From contig NZ_CP080378.1 of assembly GCF_019443445.1 (NCBI RefSeq), positions 3,968,001 through 4,032,000 of the forward strand: a stretch of 64,000 nt of DNA. Reading direction: 5' to 3'. This stretch comes from Massilia sp. PAMC28688. Lineage in GTDB: Bacteria; Pseudomonadota; Gammaproteobacteria; Burkholderiales; Burkholderiaceae_D. Under the pieces are notes generated by a model. That model searched no databases, was not told the origin of the DNA, and saw nothing but the letters and a program-made list of their open reading frames with translations. This document shows positions 51,685 through 60,521 of the stretch, piece after piece; positions within the stretch are counted from its first letter, which is position 1, and the number at the start of each line of letters is the position of its first letter. Made by a program: the position numbers and the translations under genes.

Positions 51685-52132
51685 TTACTACTCCTTTGAT
51701 GAGATTCTGCTTGGATTGACCAAGTAAGTTGCTATACATCTATCCAAACACAAAACGGCCATTGAAAGCGCGATAGATGCACGCTGCGGGCTTTCTTTCG
51801 GCCGCGTTCATTGGCCGACGACGCTATGTTGTCGCCGGTCGATTGTCCGTTATCCGGAACTTCAATCACAAATGCCGAGCCCCCGACGACCGCCATCAGT
51901 AGACGGCTTGGCCCGACGATCACTATATCTAGATTTTGAGCGCTCAAAAATGTCAAGTTTTCCGTACGGCGGAGAGGAAGTGCCCGACCAACGGAAGCGA
52001 ATTTGCCCAATCGTGGAAAGTTTGGAAGCAAAAGTGCCCGACACCTGCGATCAATCCACGCCAGCACCTAGGGACTTGCCAGCCGCCGACCGTCACCCGA
52101 TCGCGCAGATCATCATGGATACCGAGTCTGAT
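51685..52132. other. Region left of the IS21-family element; no supported gene
   Basis: Short overlapping frames without domains. AAGTGCCCGAC occurs twice (about 51979 and 52030) with a weaker copy between them, which may be the terminal repeats of another lost IS. There is no match to the transposon flank that lies right of the IS. Confidence 0.35.
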
Positions 52133-52291
52133 CCCCGTTGGCCGGGCAAAATCCCCCACCCCTGGCCGGGTCAAAATCCCCCACCTCCTGACCGTTTAGC
52201 GCCGCCGTAAAGCCGGCGCCTGGTCGTCGGAGAGCAATCCCGCTGGCAGGACGTAATCTTACCCCTTCGACCATCGAAGGGGGCATGGAGG

Positions 52292-53905
52292 GTGAACGTC
52301 TTGAAACCAAACAAACGAACCACAGTGGCCACGCTGTTGGCCACCGGCACTAGTCAGCGCGAGATAGCGCGGCTCACCGGGGTAGACCGTAAAACAATCC
52401 GCCGCCTGGCATTGGACCGCACGGGACCAGAGCCAAATTCCCCCACCCTGGCCACCGGCGCAGCTGCACCGAATTCCTCCACCCCGGCCACCGGCTCTGG
52501 CGTTGAAATTCCCCCACCCCGGCCACCGGCAATCGACAGCGGACCGCAATCGCTGTGCGAACCACACCGCGTCTTCATCGAGGCCCAGCTACGCCTGCGC
52601 CGCAACTACACGTCGATCTACCAGGACCTGGTCGACCAGTTCGGTTTTACGGGCCGCTACAACAGCGTCAAGCGCTTCGCCGGCCGGCTGGTGCAGCGCG
52701 AGCCGGAGCAGTTCGACCGGCTTGAGTTCGGGCCCGGCGAGGAGGCCCAGGTCGACTACGGTGAGGGCGCACTGACGCGCATCCCCGGCAGTGACCGTTA
52801 CCGCCGGCCGCGCCTGTTCGTCATGACCTTGCGCTACTCGCGGCGCAGCTTCCGCCGCGTGGTCTGGAACTCGTCGAAGGAGACCTGGGCTCAGCTGCAC
52901 GAGCAGGCCTTTCGGTACTTCGGTGGGACCACCGCTTACGTCGTACTCGACAACCTCAAGGAAGGCGTCATCAAGCCCGATCTGTACGAACCGGAACTGA
53001 ACCCCGTCTACAGGGACGTGCTGGCCTACTACGGCGTCGTCGCCGACCCTGCCAGGGTGCGCGATCCCAACCGCAAGGGGACGGTCGAGAACGCGATCCA
53101 GCATACCCAGAGCACCGCGCTCAAGGGCCGGCGCTTCGAGACCATCGACGAGCAGAACACGTTCCTGGAACAGTGGGAAACCAAGTGGGCCGCGCCGCGC
53201 ATCCATGGCAGTGCCAGGCGACAGGTCGAGGCCATGTTCCAGGAGGAGCGCGCCCACCTCGGTGCGTTGCCGCTGCAGGGCTTCGGCTACTTCACCGAAT
53301 GCGAACGCACCGTCGCCGACGACACTTGCATCCGCATCGACCATAGCAGCTACGCGGCACGCCCGGCGAAGATCGGCAGCCGGGTGCTGGTGCGCCTGTT
53401 CGAGCGCCACGTCGAGATCCGCGACCGCCTCACGCTGGCCCTGCTGCGCACGCACCCGCGCGCTCAGCGCCCTGGCAGCGTGCTGCTGCCCGACGACGAG
53501 CGGCCCTTCAACCCCTCGCGCGAGACGCGCCGCATCCTGGCGCAGGCCGGCGACATCGGCGACGCCACGTTGGCGCTGTGCCAGCAATGGTTCGAGCATG
53601 AAGGCAGGGTGGGCCAGCGCAAGCTGCGCGGCGTGGTGGGCTTGGCCAAGCGCTTCCCGCGCCGCCTGATCGATCAGGCGTGCGCTCAGGCCCTGCAGGA
53701 GAACGTACGCAACTACAAGTCGATCAAGAACCTCACCGAACGCCTGCTGGCGAAGGCGCTGGCCGAGATTGACGCGCCACTGCAGGCCGAGCTGGATCTG
53801 GAACAGCACCATCCACTGATCGGCGAAGGTGAGGACTACGCCGACCTGTTTGCGCGCGCGGCCACCGCCAGCGCCGCCATTGATACGACCAAGGAGACAC
53901 CATGA
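52292..53905 (+). CDS. istA: IS21-family transposase IstA
   Basis: 537 aa from GTG 52292 (TTG 52301 is an alternative with better spaced GGAGG). N-terminal HTH (TSQREIARLTGVDRKTIRRL), a Pro-rich linker encoded by three copies of the IS terminal repeat, then the DDE core with Asp in EEAQVDYGE, Asp in YVVLDNLKEG and Glu in RKGTVENAI. The stop overlaps istB by ATGA. All catalytic residues are present, so it could be active. Confidence 0.93.
   Translation: MNVLKPNKRTTVATLLATGTSQREIARLTGVDRKTIRRLALDRTGPEPNSPTLATGAAAPNSSTPATGSGVEIPPPRPPAIDSGPQSLCEPHRVFIEAQLRLRRNYTSIYQDLVDQFGFTGRYNSVKRFAGRLVQREPEQFDRLEFGPGEEAQVDYGEGALTRIPGSDRYRRPRLFVMTLRYSRRSFRRVVWNSSKETWAQLHEQAFRYFGGTTAYVVLDNLKEGVIKPDLYEPELNPVYRDVLAYYGVVADPARVRDPNRKGTVENAIQHTQSTALKGRRFETIDEQNTFLEQWETKWAAPRIHGSARRQVEAMFQEERAHLGALPLQGFGYFTECERTVADDTCIRIDHSSYAARPAKIGSRVLVRLFERHVEIRDRLTLALLRTHPRAQRPGSVLLPDDERPFNPSRETRRILAQAGDIGDATLALCQQWFEHEGRVGQRKLRGVVGLAKRFPRRLIDQACAQALQENVRNYKSIKNLTERLLAKALAEIDAPLQAELDLEQHHPLIGEGEDYADLFARAATASAAIDTTKETP
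52435..52529 (+). repeat. Three IS-terminal-type repeats inside the istA coding sequence
   Basis: AAATTCCCCCACC..TGGCCACCGG occurs at 52435-52458, 52471-52494 and 52505-52529, at 35-36 bp steps (12 codons). They resemble the terminal binding repeats at 52147-52190. They encode a repeated linker (PTLATG, STPATG, PPPRPPA), so the same DNA may be both transposase-binding site and protein linker. Confidence 0.75.
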
Positions 53906-54684
53906 GCATGAGCATGAACGAAATCGAACGCGCCCTGCGCGAGCTGCGCCTGTCCGGCATCCGCGCCACGCTTGACACCCGCATCCTGCAGGCACAGGCT
54001 ACCCAGGAGCCCTTCCTCGACACCTTCGCGCTGATCTTGCAGGACGAACTTGACCGGCGCCGCTCGCACCTGATGGAGCGGCGTTACAAGCAGAGCGGGC
54101 TCGATGAGCGCATGTCGCTGGCTGACTTCGACTGGCGCTTCAACCCCAAGGTGCCAAGGGCTGCGTGCTTCGATCTGCACACACTCAAGTTCGTCGCCGA
54201 GGGGCAGAACGCGCTGATCATCGGCCGACCGGGTACGGGCAAGAGCCACATCGCCAAGGCGGTGGCCTACCAGGGCACGCTGCAAGGGCACAACGTGCGC
54301 TACCTGGAGGCCGATGGCGCGTTCGCCGCCTACGCGCTCGGGAGCGAGGACGAGCAGCGGCAGCAGTTACGCACCCTGGTAGACGCCGACCTGCTGGTGC
54401 TGGACGATCTGTTCCTCGCGCGCCGCATCAGCGACAAGGCCGGCGAGCTGCTACAGACGCTGGTGCACCAGCGCTACAAGCTCAAGCGCAGCATCGTGGT
54501 CACCTCCAACCGGGTCGTGCAGGACTGGGGCAAGTACCTCGGCGACAACACCATGGCCACCACCATCCTTGACCGGCTCATGCATCGGGCGCACATCCTT
54601 GAGTTCGAGGGGAAAAGCTACCGGCTGAAGGAGGCAGCGTCACGGCTGACGCGCTTGACGTCTGCCGACGTTAAGCAGGACTGA
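53902..54684 (+). CDS. istB: IS21-family helper ATPase IstB
   Basis: 260 aa. DnaC-like AAA+ protein with Walker A GRPGTGKSH and Walker B LLVLDDLF; the N-terminal helical domain (MNEIERALRELRLSGIRATL) is typical for IstB. It assists IstA in target choice. ATG overlaps the istA stop; complete length. Confidence 0.95.
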   Translation: MSMSMNEIERALRELRLSGIRATLDTRILQAQATQEPFLDTFALILQDELDRRRSHLMERRYKQSGLDERMSLADFDWRFNPKVPRAACFDLHTLKFVAEGQNALIIGRPGTGKSHIAKAVAYQGTLQGHNVRYLEADGAFAAYALGSEDEQRQQLRTLVDADLLVLDDLFLARRISDKAGELLQTLVHQRYKLKRSIVVTSNRVVQDWGKYLGDNTMATTILDRLMHRAHILEFEGKSYRLKEAASRLTRLTSADVKQD

Positions 54685-54781
54685 CAAAGCTGCCGGCAGG
54701 AACATGGACTACAATCCGGACTGTCCTGCCTGGGGGAGTTTGACCTGGCCAAAGGTGGGGGAATTTAACCTGGCCAACGGG

Positions 54782-55691
54782 GGAGCTGCGTGACCGGATG
54801 CTTGCCGCTGGCCTGCCCATCTGATTCTGCCCATGAAATTCAAACAATTTACGGTCGCGTCCTGCTATTCGTCCTTCATGCTGCCGCACGTCCTGTTCGT
54901 GGAAGAGCTGGAAGCGCGGAAGAAGGCGGTCATGAGCTGCTGCCTGGCGTGGAACATCAGCCTGTTTCCTAGCGACGAGCAGGAGGACCACATCGAGCGG
55001 ATTTGGCAAATGGTCGAGGCCGACAACCAGGAGGCACCGCCTCCCGGTCTGGAACAGGGATTCAAGCAGGACCTGCGCATGCTGGTCGCACAGAAACAGG
55101 AGCTGTTTCCGTGGACGCATACGAATATCCCAAAGGCGGACTTGATCGGAGCGGGCGTCCACGATGTATTGATGATCGCAACCGGCACCGGCACGGCCGA
55201 GGAAATCGAAATCCTTGCCTGGCCGAATCCGACCGGATTGCCGCTCATTATCGAGCACCTGCGGAGCATCCAGAGCAACACTGCCGCCCAGGTCGGAATG
55301 CTGGAGCAGGCCAGCCGCACCCCTGGAGCATTCACCGACATCGAGGCAACTCAGATGACGACGGCGTATTGCGTGCAGCGGGCCGATCTGGTCGGCTACC
55401 AGCGCATCCTTACGGTCTGGCGCGACACCCAGCCAGCGGCGAGCGTCAAGCGCGTAATCGGCCACTGGCTGGGTGTGCTGGCCGAAATCGAGGCCGATAG
55501 CAAGGCGGTGTTGAACATCCTGGTCAGTTGCAGATAATGCTGGTTCGCGACGATGAAATGCAGGTCGGCGCGGATAAATGCAGGTTCATTTGCAGCTAAT
55601 GCTGGTTTGATGGGGGCGTGAGTCGCAGTTATTCCTGGCCGAAAATCGGCTGGAATGCTGGTCGGGCGCGTTTCAAATGCAGGTCACTACA
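54782..55691 (+). mobile_element. 910-bp remnant of the transposon right end (perfect copy)
   Basis: Identical to 13727-14636 at a constant offset of 41,055 bp: the last 43 bp of the AAA+ ATPase gene, the 234-aa gene and the six-repeat right end ending in CACTACA. Its left side is cut at the IS21-family end. The right terminus lies one base before the stop codon of the gene at 55693-56505, so that gene is not broken. Confidence 0.93.
54833..55537 (+). CDS. Unknown transposon protein (234 aa), second copy
   Basis: Identical in sequence to 13778-14482. It has lost the upstream transposase operon and now follows an IS21-family element. Without its own promoter in sight, expression is uncertain. 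Function unknown. Confidence 0.75.
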   Translation: MKFKQFTVASCYSSFMLPHVLFVEELEARKKAVMSCCLAWNISLFPSDEQEDHIERIWQMVEADNQEAPPPGLEQGFKQDLRMLVAQKQELFPWTHTNIPKADLIGAGVHDVLMIATGTGTAEEIEILAWPNPTGLPLIIEHLRSIQSNTAAQVGMLEQASRTPGAFTDIEATQMTTAYCVQRADLVGYQRILTVWRDTQPAASVKRVIGHWLGVLAEIEADSKAVLNILVSCR

Positions 55692-55692
55692 A

Positions 55693-56505
55693 CTACTTGC
55701 ACCTAAACCCTCGTTCAATTTTTGCTAGGTCTGCTGGCGTCAGACTTTGCATAGTTTTCCTATCCAAGTAATTCTCCTCTTCGCGGACGAGTACGAACTT
55801 CCCATCTGACTGCTCATGCCAAGCAAGAAATCCACAATGAAGGTCAATCTCGGCAAATTTACTCGTGAAATCTACTGCGGCATACAGACCCGGCGGAACT
55901 TGTGGCGGATCTCGGTACCAAGTCACATTGGAAATCACGCGCTGCCTGACCGGGCCGGCCTTGACGTTAAAGGCTGCCGCCCTGTCCCTCCATGTCGAAA
56001 AGGATATGCTCTGTCTCATACTGGGAGACATCAAGTCATAAGCGCCGGAGTGGCGACCGTGATCCTTAGCGTCGAAGTACAGCTGTGTTTGCTGTTCTAC
56101 GCGTCTTACCTGCTCTGGCGTTGCAACGTTCGATGAGCTGGCTTGAGTACTTGTCGACGGGACTGCAGATGGGGGAAGGCCGCACTCAACGTCCTGCCGC
56201 AGCACGAGTATGGTCGGCTTACCTTTCGCTCCCGAGACCGGTTCTTGCAGGTCAAAGGCATACCTACCGAAAGATGCGCGCTTCGGCGCGCACAGGGCGG
56301 CAGCTTTCGCCATTAGCTCTTCCTGTCCGGCAGTCACAGTGCCACTGCGGTAGCTCTTCAAAGTTAGAAGAAAGCCGACGTCACCTTTAGGCTGGACATC
56401 AATCGCTGACGGTGCGATTACTGCCTTTTGTTCTGCCCGTGCGCAAACTGCTCCTGGGATGGCAGAGGTGGCCAATACCATGACGACCGATCTCGCAATT
56501 TTCAT
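55693..56505 (-). CDS. Secreted DUF4019-containing protein
   Basis: 270 aa. Signal peptide at residues 1-23. The C-terminal half (about 130-265) follows DUF4019: QLYFDAKDHGRHSGAYDLMS, WRDRAAAFNVKAGPVRQR, PGLYAAVDFTSKFAEID. Probably periplasmic. The transposon remnant sits just beyond its stop. Function unknown. Confidence 0.75.
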   Translation of the reverse strand: MKIARSVVMVLATSAIPGAVCARAEQKAVIAPSAIDVQPKGDVGFLLTLKSYRSGTVTAGQEELMAKAAALCAPKRASFGRYAFDLQEPVSGAKGKPTILVLRQDVECGLPPSAVPSTSTQASSSNVATPEQVRRVEQQTQLYFDAKDHGRHSGAYDLMSPSMRQSISFSTWRDRAAAFNVKAGPVRQRVISNVTWYRDPPQVPPGLYAAVDFTSKFAEIDLHCGFLAWHEQSDGKFVLVREEENYLDRKTMQSLTPADLAKIERGFRCK

Positions 56506-56585
56506 TTATTGAACCCTCGATTATCTAACAAGTCGCCGACCGTCACGGTCGGCTGCTACCGCCCCAGAGCCGCACTTCAGGCGAT

Positions 56586-56924
56586 CTATTTGGTGCGCGA
56601 TTCTGGCAATTCGTAAAGCGCGCCGAGGTCAAGAAGGTAATGACCAACGATTCTCCTGTCTGGGACGCCGACAACAACAGTTAGATAGGTATTGTCCCTT
56701 GGGACTGGAATCCCGATATGCTGATATTGCTGATCGCTCGTCTCATAGATGTGCGCTACCCGCCACTCCCATGCAGGGCAGTTGTGGTATTCGGCGTCAA
56801 TGATGGGGTCCGCATAGCCCCATAAGTCCACGATCTCCGCCGCGCTACCCGTGACATCGCACATAGGTGGTCGAAAGGTAGCGTTGTACTCCTGTTCTTG
56901 CATGGGTTTGGGTATTTTATGCAT
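56586..56924 (-). CDS. Hypothetical protein
   Basis: 112 aa from ATG 56924; a longer frame from 57014 is less likely. Features: PAWEWRVAHIYETSDQQ and a C-terminal PDRRIVGHYLLDLGALYELP. No domain recognised. It lies in a run of small minus-strand genes between 58.5 and 55.7 kb. Confidence 0.5.
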   Translation of the reverse strand: MHKIPKPMQEQEYNATFRPPMCDVTGSAAEIVDLWGYADPIIDAEYHNCPAWEWRVAHIYETSDQQYQHIGIPVPRDNTYLTVVVGVPDRRIVGHYLLDLGALYELPESRTK

Positions 56925-57088
56925 GGGCGCCAATGGATACGCAATTCCTGTTAGAAAATACGAGTGTCTGCTTCTGGCTGATCTCGGCCTTTGGCACATG
57001 ATATCAGTTGCCAAGAAGGAAAAATACTAGACGGCCTCGACGGGTTTCTGTCGCGCCTAAGTTGACCTTCGTTACCCTGCGTCGTCAA

Positions 57089-57721
57089 TTAGACGAAGCA
57101 TCGATTTTCTTCTACGCCCAAGGCACGCTGCGCGTGAAACTGCTGGCCGATGACGTAGCTACGCCCCAGCTCCAGCACCTGCAGAGGCGGATAATTCGCA
57201 TGCGCAATCCCATCCCAGCGCTGCGGCAAGCGTCCCGGCAGCATGCCTGCACGAATCGGTCGATCTTTCAAGCTGTCACCGATCCGCGCCGCCAGTGTGG
57301 CCGGGAAGCGCCCCAGCAGGCCATAGCGCGATCTCACGATCCCGTCCAAGGAGGGTGCGCCATTCAATCCCCGCTCCAGGCAATCCAAGTCGCCCATGAC
57401 CGCGTAACAGCATGAAGTTACAAGCGCGAGTAGTGCTTCAGGCGACATGTCGTTATCAGAAAACGTGATGCTCACCTCAGGTTCTAGGAACCACTTCAGA
57501 CACGGCGCCTCTGCCGACAGCGACAGCCCTGCCGCTCCATCCGAGCATATCAATTCCTCGACGACGCCGGTGCACTCGATTTCCCATGACTCGGCGGGCC
57601 GGTCGCCATCAAGGTGGATTATCACCTCTAATTTGAGGTCATCGTCGAACCAGCTGGCGTCAACGATTCGGATCCAACCGTCATCATCATTCTCAGCAAG
57701 TAAATCCAGTAAAGCTTGCAT
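57089..57721 (-). CDS. Hypothetical acidic protein
   Basis: 210 aa from ATG 57721, which has GGAG six bases upstream; ATG 57733 has none. The N-terminal half is acidic (LLAENDDDGWIRIVDASWFD). No known domain. Together with the 54-aa and 95-aa genes upstream it forms a minus-strand set that looks like the small-protein sets near polymorphic toxins; this is inference. Confidence 0.6.
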   Translation of the reverse strand: MQALLDLLAENDDDGWIRIVDASWFDDDLKLEVIIHLDGDRPAESWEIECTGVVEELICSDGAAGLSLSAEAPCLKWFLEPEVSITFSDNDMSPEALLALVTSCCYAVMGDLDCLERGLNGAPSLDGIVRSRYGLLGRFPATLAARIGDSLKDRPIRAGMLPGRLPQRWDGIAHANYPPLQVLELGRSYVIGQQFHAQRALGVEENRCFV

Positions 57722-57923
57722 GTGGTACTCCATAGTTTAAGAAGGACGCCGCGTTACTCTCGCATTGCGCCGCACCGCGAAAGCATCACCGTCCAGCGCG
57801 ACAACACAGCAACCGATGGTCCGCCTTCGCCCCAAAAGCGGACGCAATCTATTCCGGTGCGTCGCTGGCGACACGCGTCAATCTCATACCTGCGTCTACG
57901 TCTCCAGCAAGTTAGCCTGAACG

Positions 57924-58088
57924 GCTAATCCCATTGTTCCTTTACCGCCGGGTCTGCGGGGCCCCATCGGGGACCAGTGACATTCCCCCTAACAGGCCAC
58001 CGATCTCATCAGACCCAGCAAGCTTCCGATCTTCCGCCAAAAACGCAAGCATGGCGAGGTAAGCTTGTTGACCGGTTGGCGACTTCAT
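57924..58088 (-). CDS. Short conserved-looking protein (54 aa)
   Basis: ATG 58088 with AGGAG upstream; 54 codons then TAG. It carries GSDEIGGLLGGMSLVPDG followed by APADPAV and a C-terminal Trp-Asp. I recall similar short proteins with a GLLG.MS..PDG.PADPA core near toxin/immunity or secretion genes, but cannot confirm it here. No function assigned. Confidence 0.6.
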
Positions 58089-58166
58089 GTGGATCTCCTG
58101 GTAAACACCTCAGCCTATTCAACTTCTCGTCAACGCTGCTCATGGCCTAGGCCGGCACTATGATGC

Positions 58167-58454
58167 CTAGGCGTCCGGTGATAGCGGCAAGGTGCGACGC
58201 TCCAGCTCGCCCGCCTGATGTAAGTCGCGAAGTACCGAGTCGACAACTCCGGCGCTCAGCTCACTTACCACGATCATATGGAGTTCTCCAAGATGTACTC
58301 TGGCCGAACTTCCATGGGCGAAGTTACCCACTCGACTGAGCAGATCAGGGGTTACAAAGAATAGCCAACGCCTCTCAGTGGGAAACACGATTGTGACCTC
58401 GACGCAGGACTGCAGCGGGAGCGCGATCGGGTCATCAATAGTGTACTGAAGCAT
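58167..58454 (-). CDS. Hypothetical protein (95 aa)
   Basis: 95 aa, starting MLQYTIDDPIALPLQSC. Mixed alpha/beta with VTIVFPTERRWLFFVTPDLL. No domain recognised. 78 bp upstream of the 54-aa gene in the same direction, probably the same transcript. Confidence 0.55.
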   Translation of the reverse strand: MLQYTIDDPIALPLQSCVEVTIVFPTERRWLFFVTPDLLSRVGNFAHGSSARVHLGELHMIVVSELSAGVVDSVLRDLHQAGELERRTLPLSPDA

Positions 58455-58789
58455 AGCGTTCTCGGAGGTAGGGAATAGCAGCTCTTGCCCGAAAGCGAAC
58501 GGTCAATGCGCCAAGGCTACCGGATTGGTTGTCCACCAGGAGATTTTTTCGATGGGCGCCGCGCCCATGCGAAAGTTTGTTACCAGGGCCGGACGCTGCC
58601 CGACAAGCGATGATAACACCTTGTCAAGTGGAAACATCCTGCATTGCGAATGGGTTCTGTTAGGCGCTCTAAGTATTTGCTAAGTAAGAACTCTTATTAT
58701 CTTGACAGTACCGGCTACCCGGATCGCATGCGCTGCAACGATCCGGGGCCGGCCTGTGGCTCAATAACGATACCAACAAGAGGTCTACC
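58455..58789. other. Intergenic region between divergent genes
   Basis: 335 bp separating the small minus-strand genes from pal. It should hold promoters for both. A TTGACA-like element (58699-58704) precedes pal, but I see no clear -10 at the right distance. Confidence 0.4.
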
Positions 58790-59302
58790 ATGGATGCAAA
58801 AATTCTCGGATGTGTGATGACGGCGCTGGCACTGGCCGCCTGCAGTTCGCCTGTGAAACTCAACGATCCTGCACCGGCACCAGCCGCGGCAGCGCCGGCC
58901 CCGGCACCCCAGGCCGGGGTGGCGGCGCCGGTTGCGGCCGGGGCGGTCGATCCGCTGGCCGACCCCCAGGGCGTGCTGGCCAAACGCAGTGTGTATTTTG
59001 ACTATGACAGCTATGTGGTGCAGGATGCGGGCCGCAGCGTCGTCAGCAACCATGGCAACTATCTGAGCGCCAACAAGGGCCGGCGCGTGGTGATCCAGGG
59101 CCATACCGATGAACGCGGCGGCACCGAGTACAACCTGGCACTGGGCCAGAAGCGGGCCGAAGCCGTGCGCCAGTCGCTGCTAGCGCTCGGCGTCGCCCCG
59201 GCCCAGATGGAGGCAGTCTCGATGGGTGAAAGCAAGCCGGCCGCAACCGGCAGTGGCGAGGAAGTCTGGGCCAAGAACCGCCGCGCCGATATCGTCTATT
59301 GA
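58790..59302 (+). CDS. Peptidoglycan-associated lipoprotein (Pal/OmpA-like)
   Basis: 170 aa. Lipobox LAAC (Cys18), an Ala/Pro-rich tether (about 25-60), then an OmpA-like peptidoglycan-binding domain: VYFDYDSYVV, GHTDERGGTEYNLALGQKRA, and the Arg in NRRADIVY. The mature protein is anchored in the outer membrane and binds peptidoglycan. The tol genes are not adjacent, so it may be a Pal paralogue. Confidence 0.92.
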   Translation: MDAKILGCVMTALALAACSSPVKLNDPAPAPAAAAPAPAPQAGVAAPVAAGAVDPLADPQGVLAKRSVYFDYDSYVVQDAGRSVVSNHGNYLSANKGRRVVIQGHTDERGGTEYNLALGQKRAEAVRQSLLALGVAPAQMEAVSMGESKPAATGSGEEVWAKNRRADIVY

Positions 59303-59329
59303 TGCAGCCGGCGCCGGCGCTTGACCGGC

Positions 59330-59372
59330 ATGGCACAAGGCCCGCGTCTCACCAGCGCGGGCCTTGTGCCAT
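59330..59372. terminator. Bidirectional terminator
   Basis: ATGGCACAAGGCCCGCG (59330-59346) pairs perfectly with 59356-59372 around a 9-nt loop, a 17-bp stem between the convergent pal and mscS genes. Short T-stretches are weak on both sides, but the stem is very stable. Confidence 0.75.
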
Positions 59373-59396
59373 CTTGCGCCGGCATGCGGTGCCTGC

Positions 59397-60521
59397 TCAG
59401 CGCGGCACGGAATGCATGCTGCGGGCCGGTGGCGGGGCCGGTTCGGACTTGTCGGCCTCGGACGCGGTGCCCGGGGTGCGCGCGGGCCGCACATGGTGCA
59501 GTGTCTGCGTCGGGTAGGCAAAGTCGAGGCCGTGGCCGGCGAAGTACTCGATCAGCGCCAGGTTGATTGCTTGCTGAAGGTCCATGTACACCTGGTAGTC
59601 GGCACTGTTGACGTAGTACACCACCTCGTAATCCAGCGAGGACGCGCCAAAGCCCTTCAGGTGGGCGCGGTCAAACCGTGCCTGCCCAAGCTGGCCAATG
59701 ATCTCGCCGATCACTTCCGGCAAGGCGCGCAGCTTGCCGATGTCGGTCTCGTATGTCACGCCCACGGTAAAGGCAATGCGGCGGGTCTGCATGCGCTTGT
59801 AATTATGGATGCGCGCCTTGAGCAGGTCACTATTGGAAAAGATGATCTGTTCCCCGCCCAGGCCGCGCAGGCGGGTGGTCTTCAGGCCGACATACTCGAC
59901 CGTGCCTGACACGCCGTCGACGGTAATGAAGTCACCCACCATGAACGGCTTGTCGAGCACGATCGAGAGCGAAGAAAACAGGTCGCCCAGGATATTTTGC
60001 AGGGCCAGCGCCACCGCAATGCCGCCGATGCCGAGGCTGGCTACGAGCGTCGTGATGTTGACGCCAAAGTTGTCAAGCACCATCAGCAATATTACGAGCC
60101 AGATGGCGGCCCGCACCACAAAGCCCAGCGCCGCGGTCGAGGTGGTGTTGGCCACGTCCTCGCCCACATGGCGCATGCGGTAGCGCTTGAGCCATTCCTT
60201 GACGCTCAGGTCGCCCCACAGCGCCACCTGCAGGAACAGGCCCACCATCGCGCAGCGTTGTACCAGCAGGGCCGCGCCCGGCGTGAGCACCAGCATCTGG
60301 GCGCCGGCATACAGGGCCACTGCCGTCAGGAACAGCTTGCCGGTCGATTCCACCACCGCCACCGCGATGTCGTCGAGGTAGGTGCTGGTGCGCCCGGCCA
60401 GGGTGGACAGGGCGCGCACGGCCACCTTCTTGACCAGCATGGCCAGCAGCCAGGCGGCCAGGGCCGCGCCCAGGGCCATGCTCCAGGCCCGGATATCGTT
60501 ACCGAGAAAATAATAGTGCAT
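59397..60521 (-). CDS. MscS-family mechanosensitive channel
   Basis: 374 aa from ATG 60521, which overlaps the PIG-L stop as TGATG. Several transmembrane helices, with the pore helix region GIGGIAVALALQNILGDLFSS and the beta domain start DKPFMVGDFITVDGVSG. It releases solutes on hypo-osmotic shock. Last gene of the solute operon 64000-59397. Confidence 0.93.
   Translation of the reverse strand: MHYYFLGNDIRAWSMALGAALAAWLLAMLVKKVAVRALSTLAGRTSTYLDDIAVAVVESTGKLFLTAVALYAGAQMLVLTPGAALLVQRCAMVGLFLQVALWGDLSVKEWLKRYRMRHVGEDVANTTSTAALGFVVRAAIWLVILLMVLDNFGVNITTLVASLGIGGIAVALALQNILGDLFSSLSIVLDKPFMVGDFITVDGVSGTVEYVGLKTTRLRGLGGEQIIFSNSDLLKARIHNYKRMQTRRIAFTVGVTYETDIGKLRALPEVIGEIIGQLGQARFDRAHLKGFGASSLDYEVVYYVNSADYQVYMDLQQAINLALIEYFAGHGLDFAYPTQTLHHVRPARTPGTASEADKSEPAPPPARSMHSVPR

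Larger units (their letters stand above)
52133..54782 (+). mobile_element. IS21-family insertion sequence
   Basis: The ends are inverted repeats: CCCCGTTGGCC at 52133 against GGCCAACGGGG ending at 54782. Inside lie multiple repeats of the type AAATCCCCCACC..GGCC on the left (52147-52190) and their inverse on the right (54731-54770). It carries istA and istB. There is no target duplication: the right flank is transposon DNA and the left flank is unrelated, so an adjacent deletion or recombination has occurred. Confidence 0.85.
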
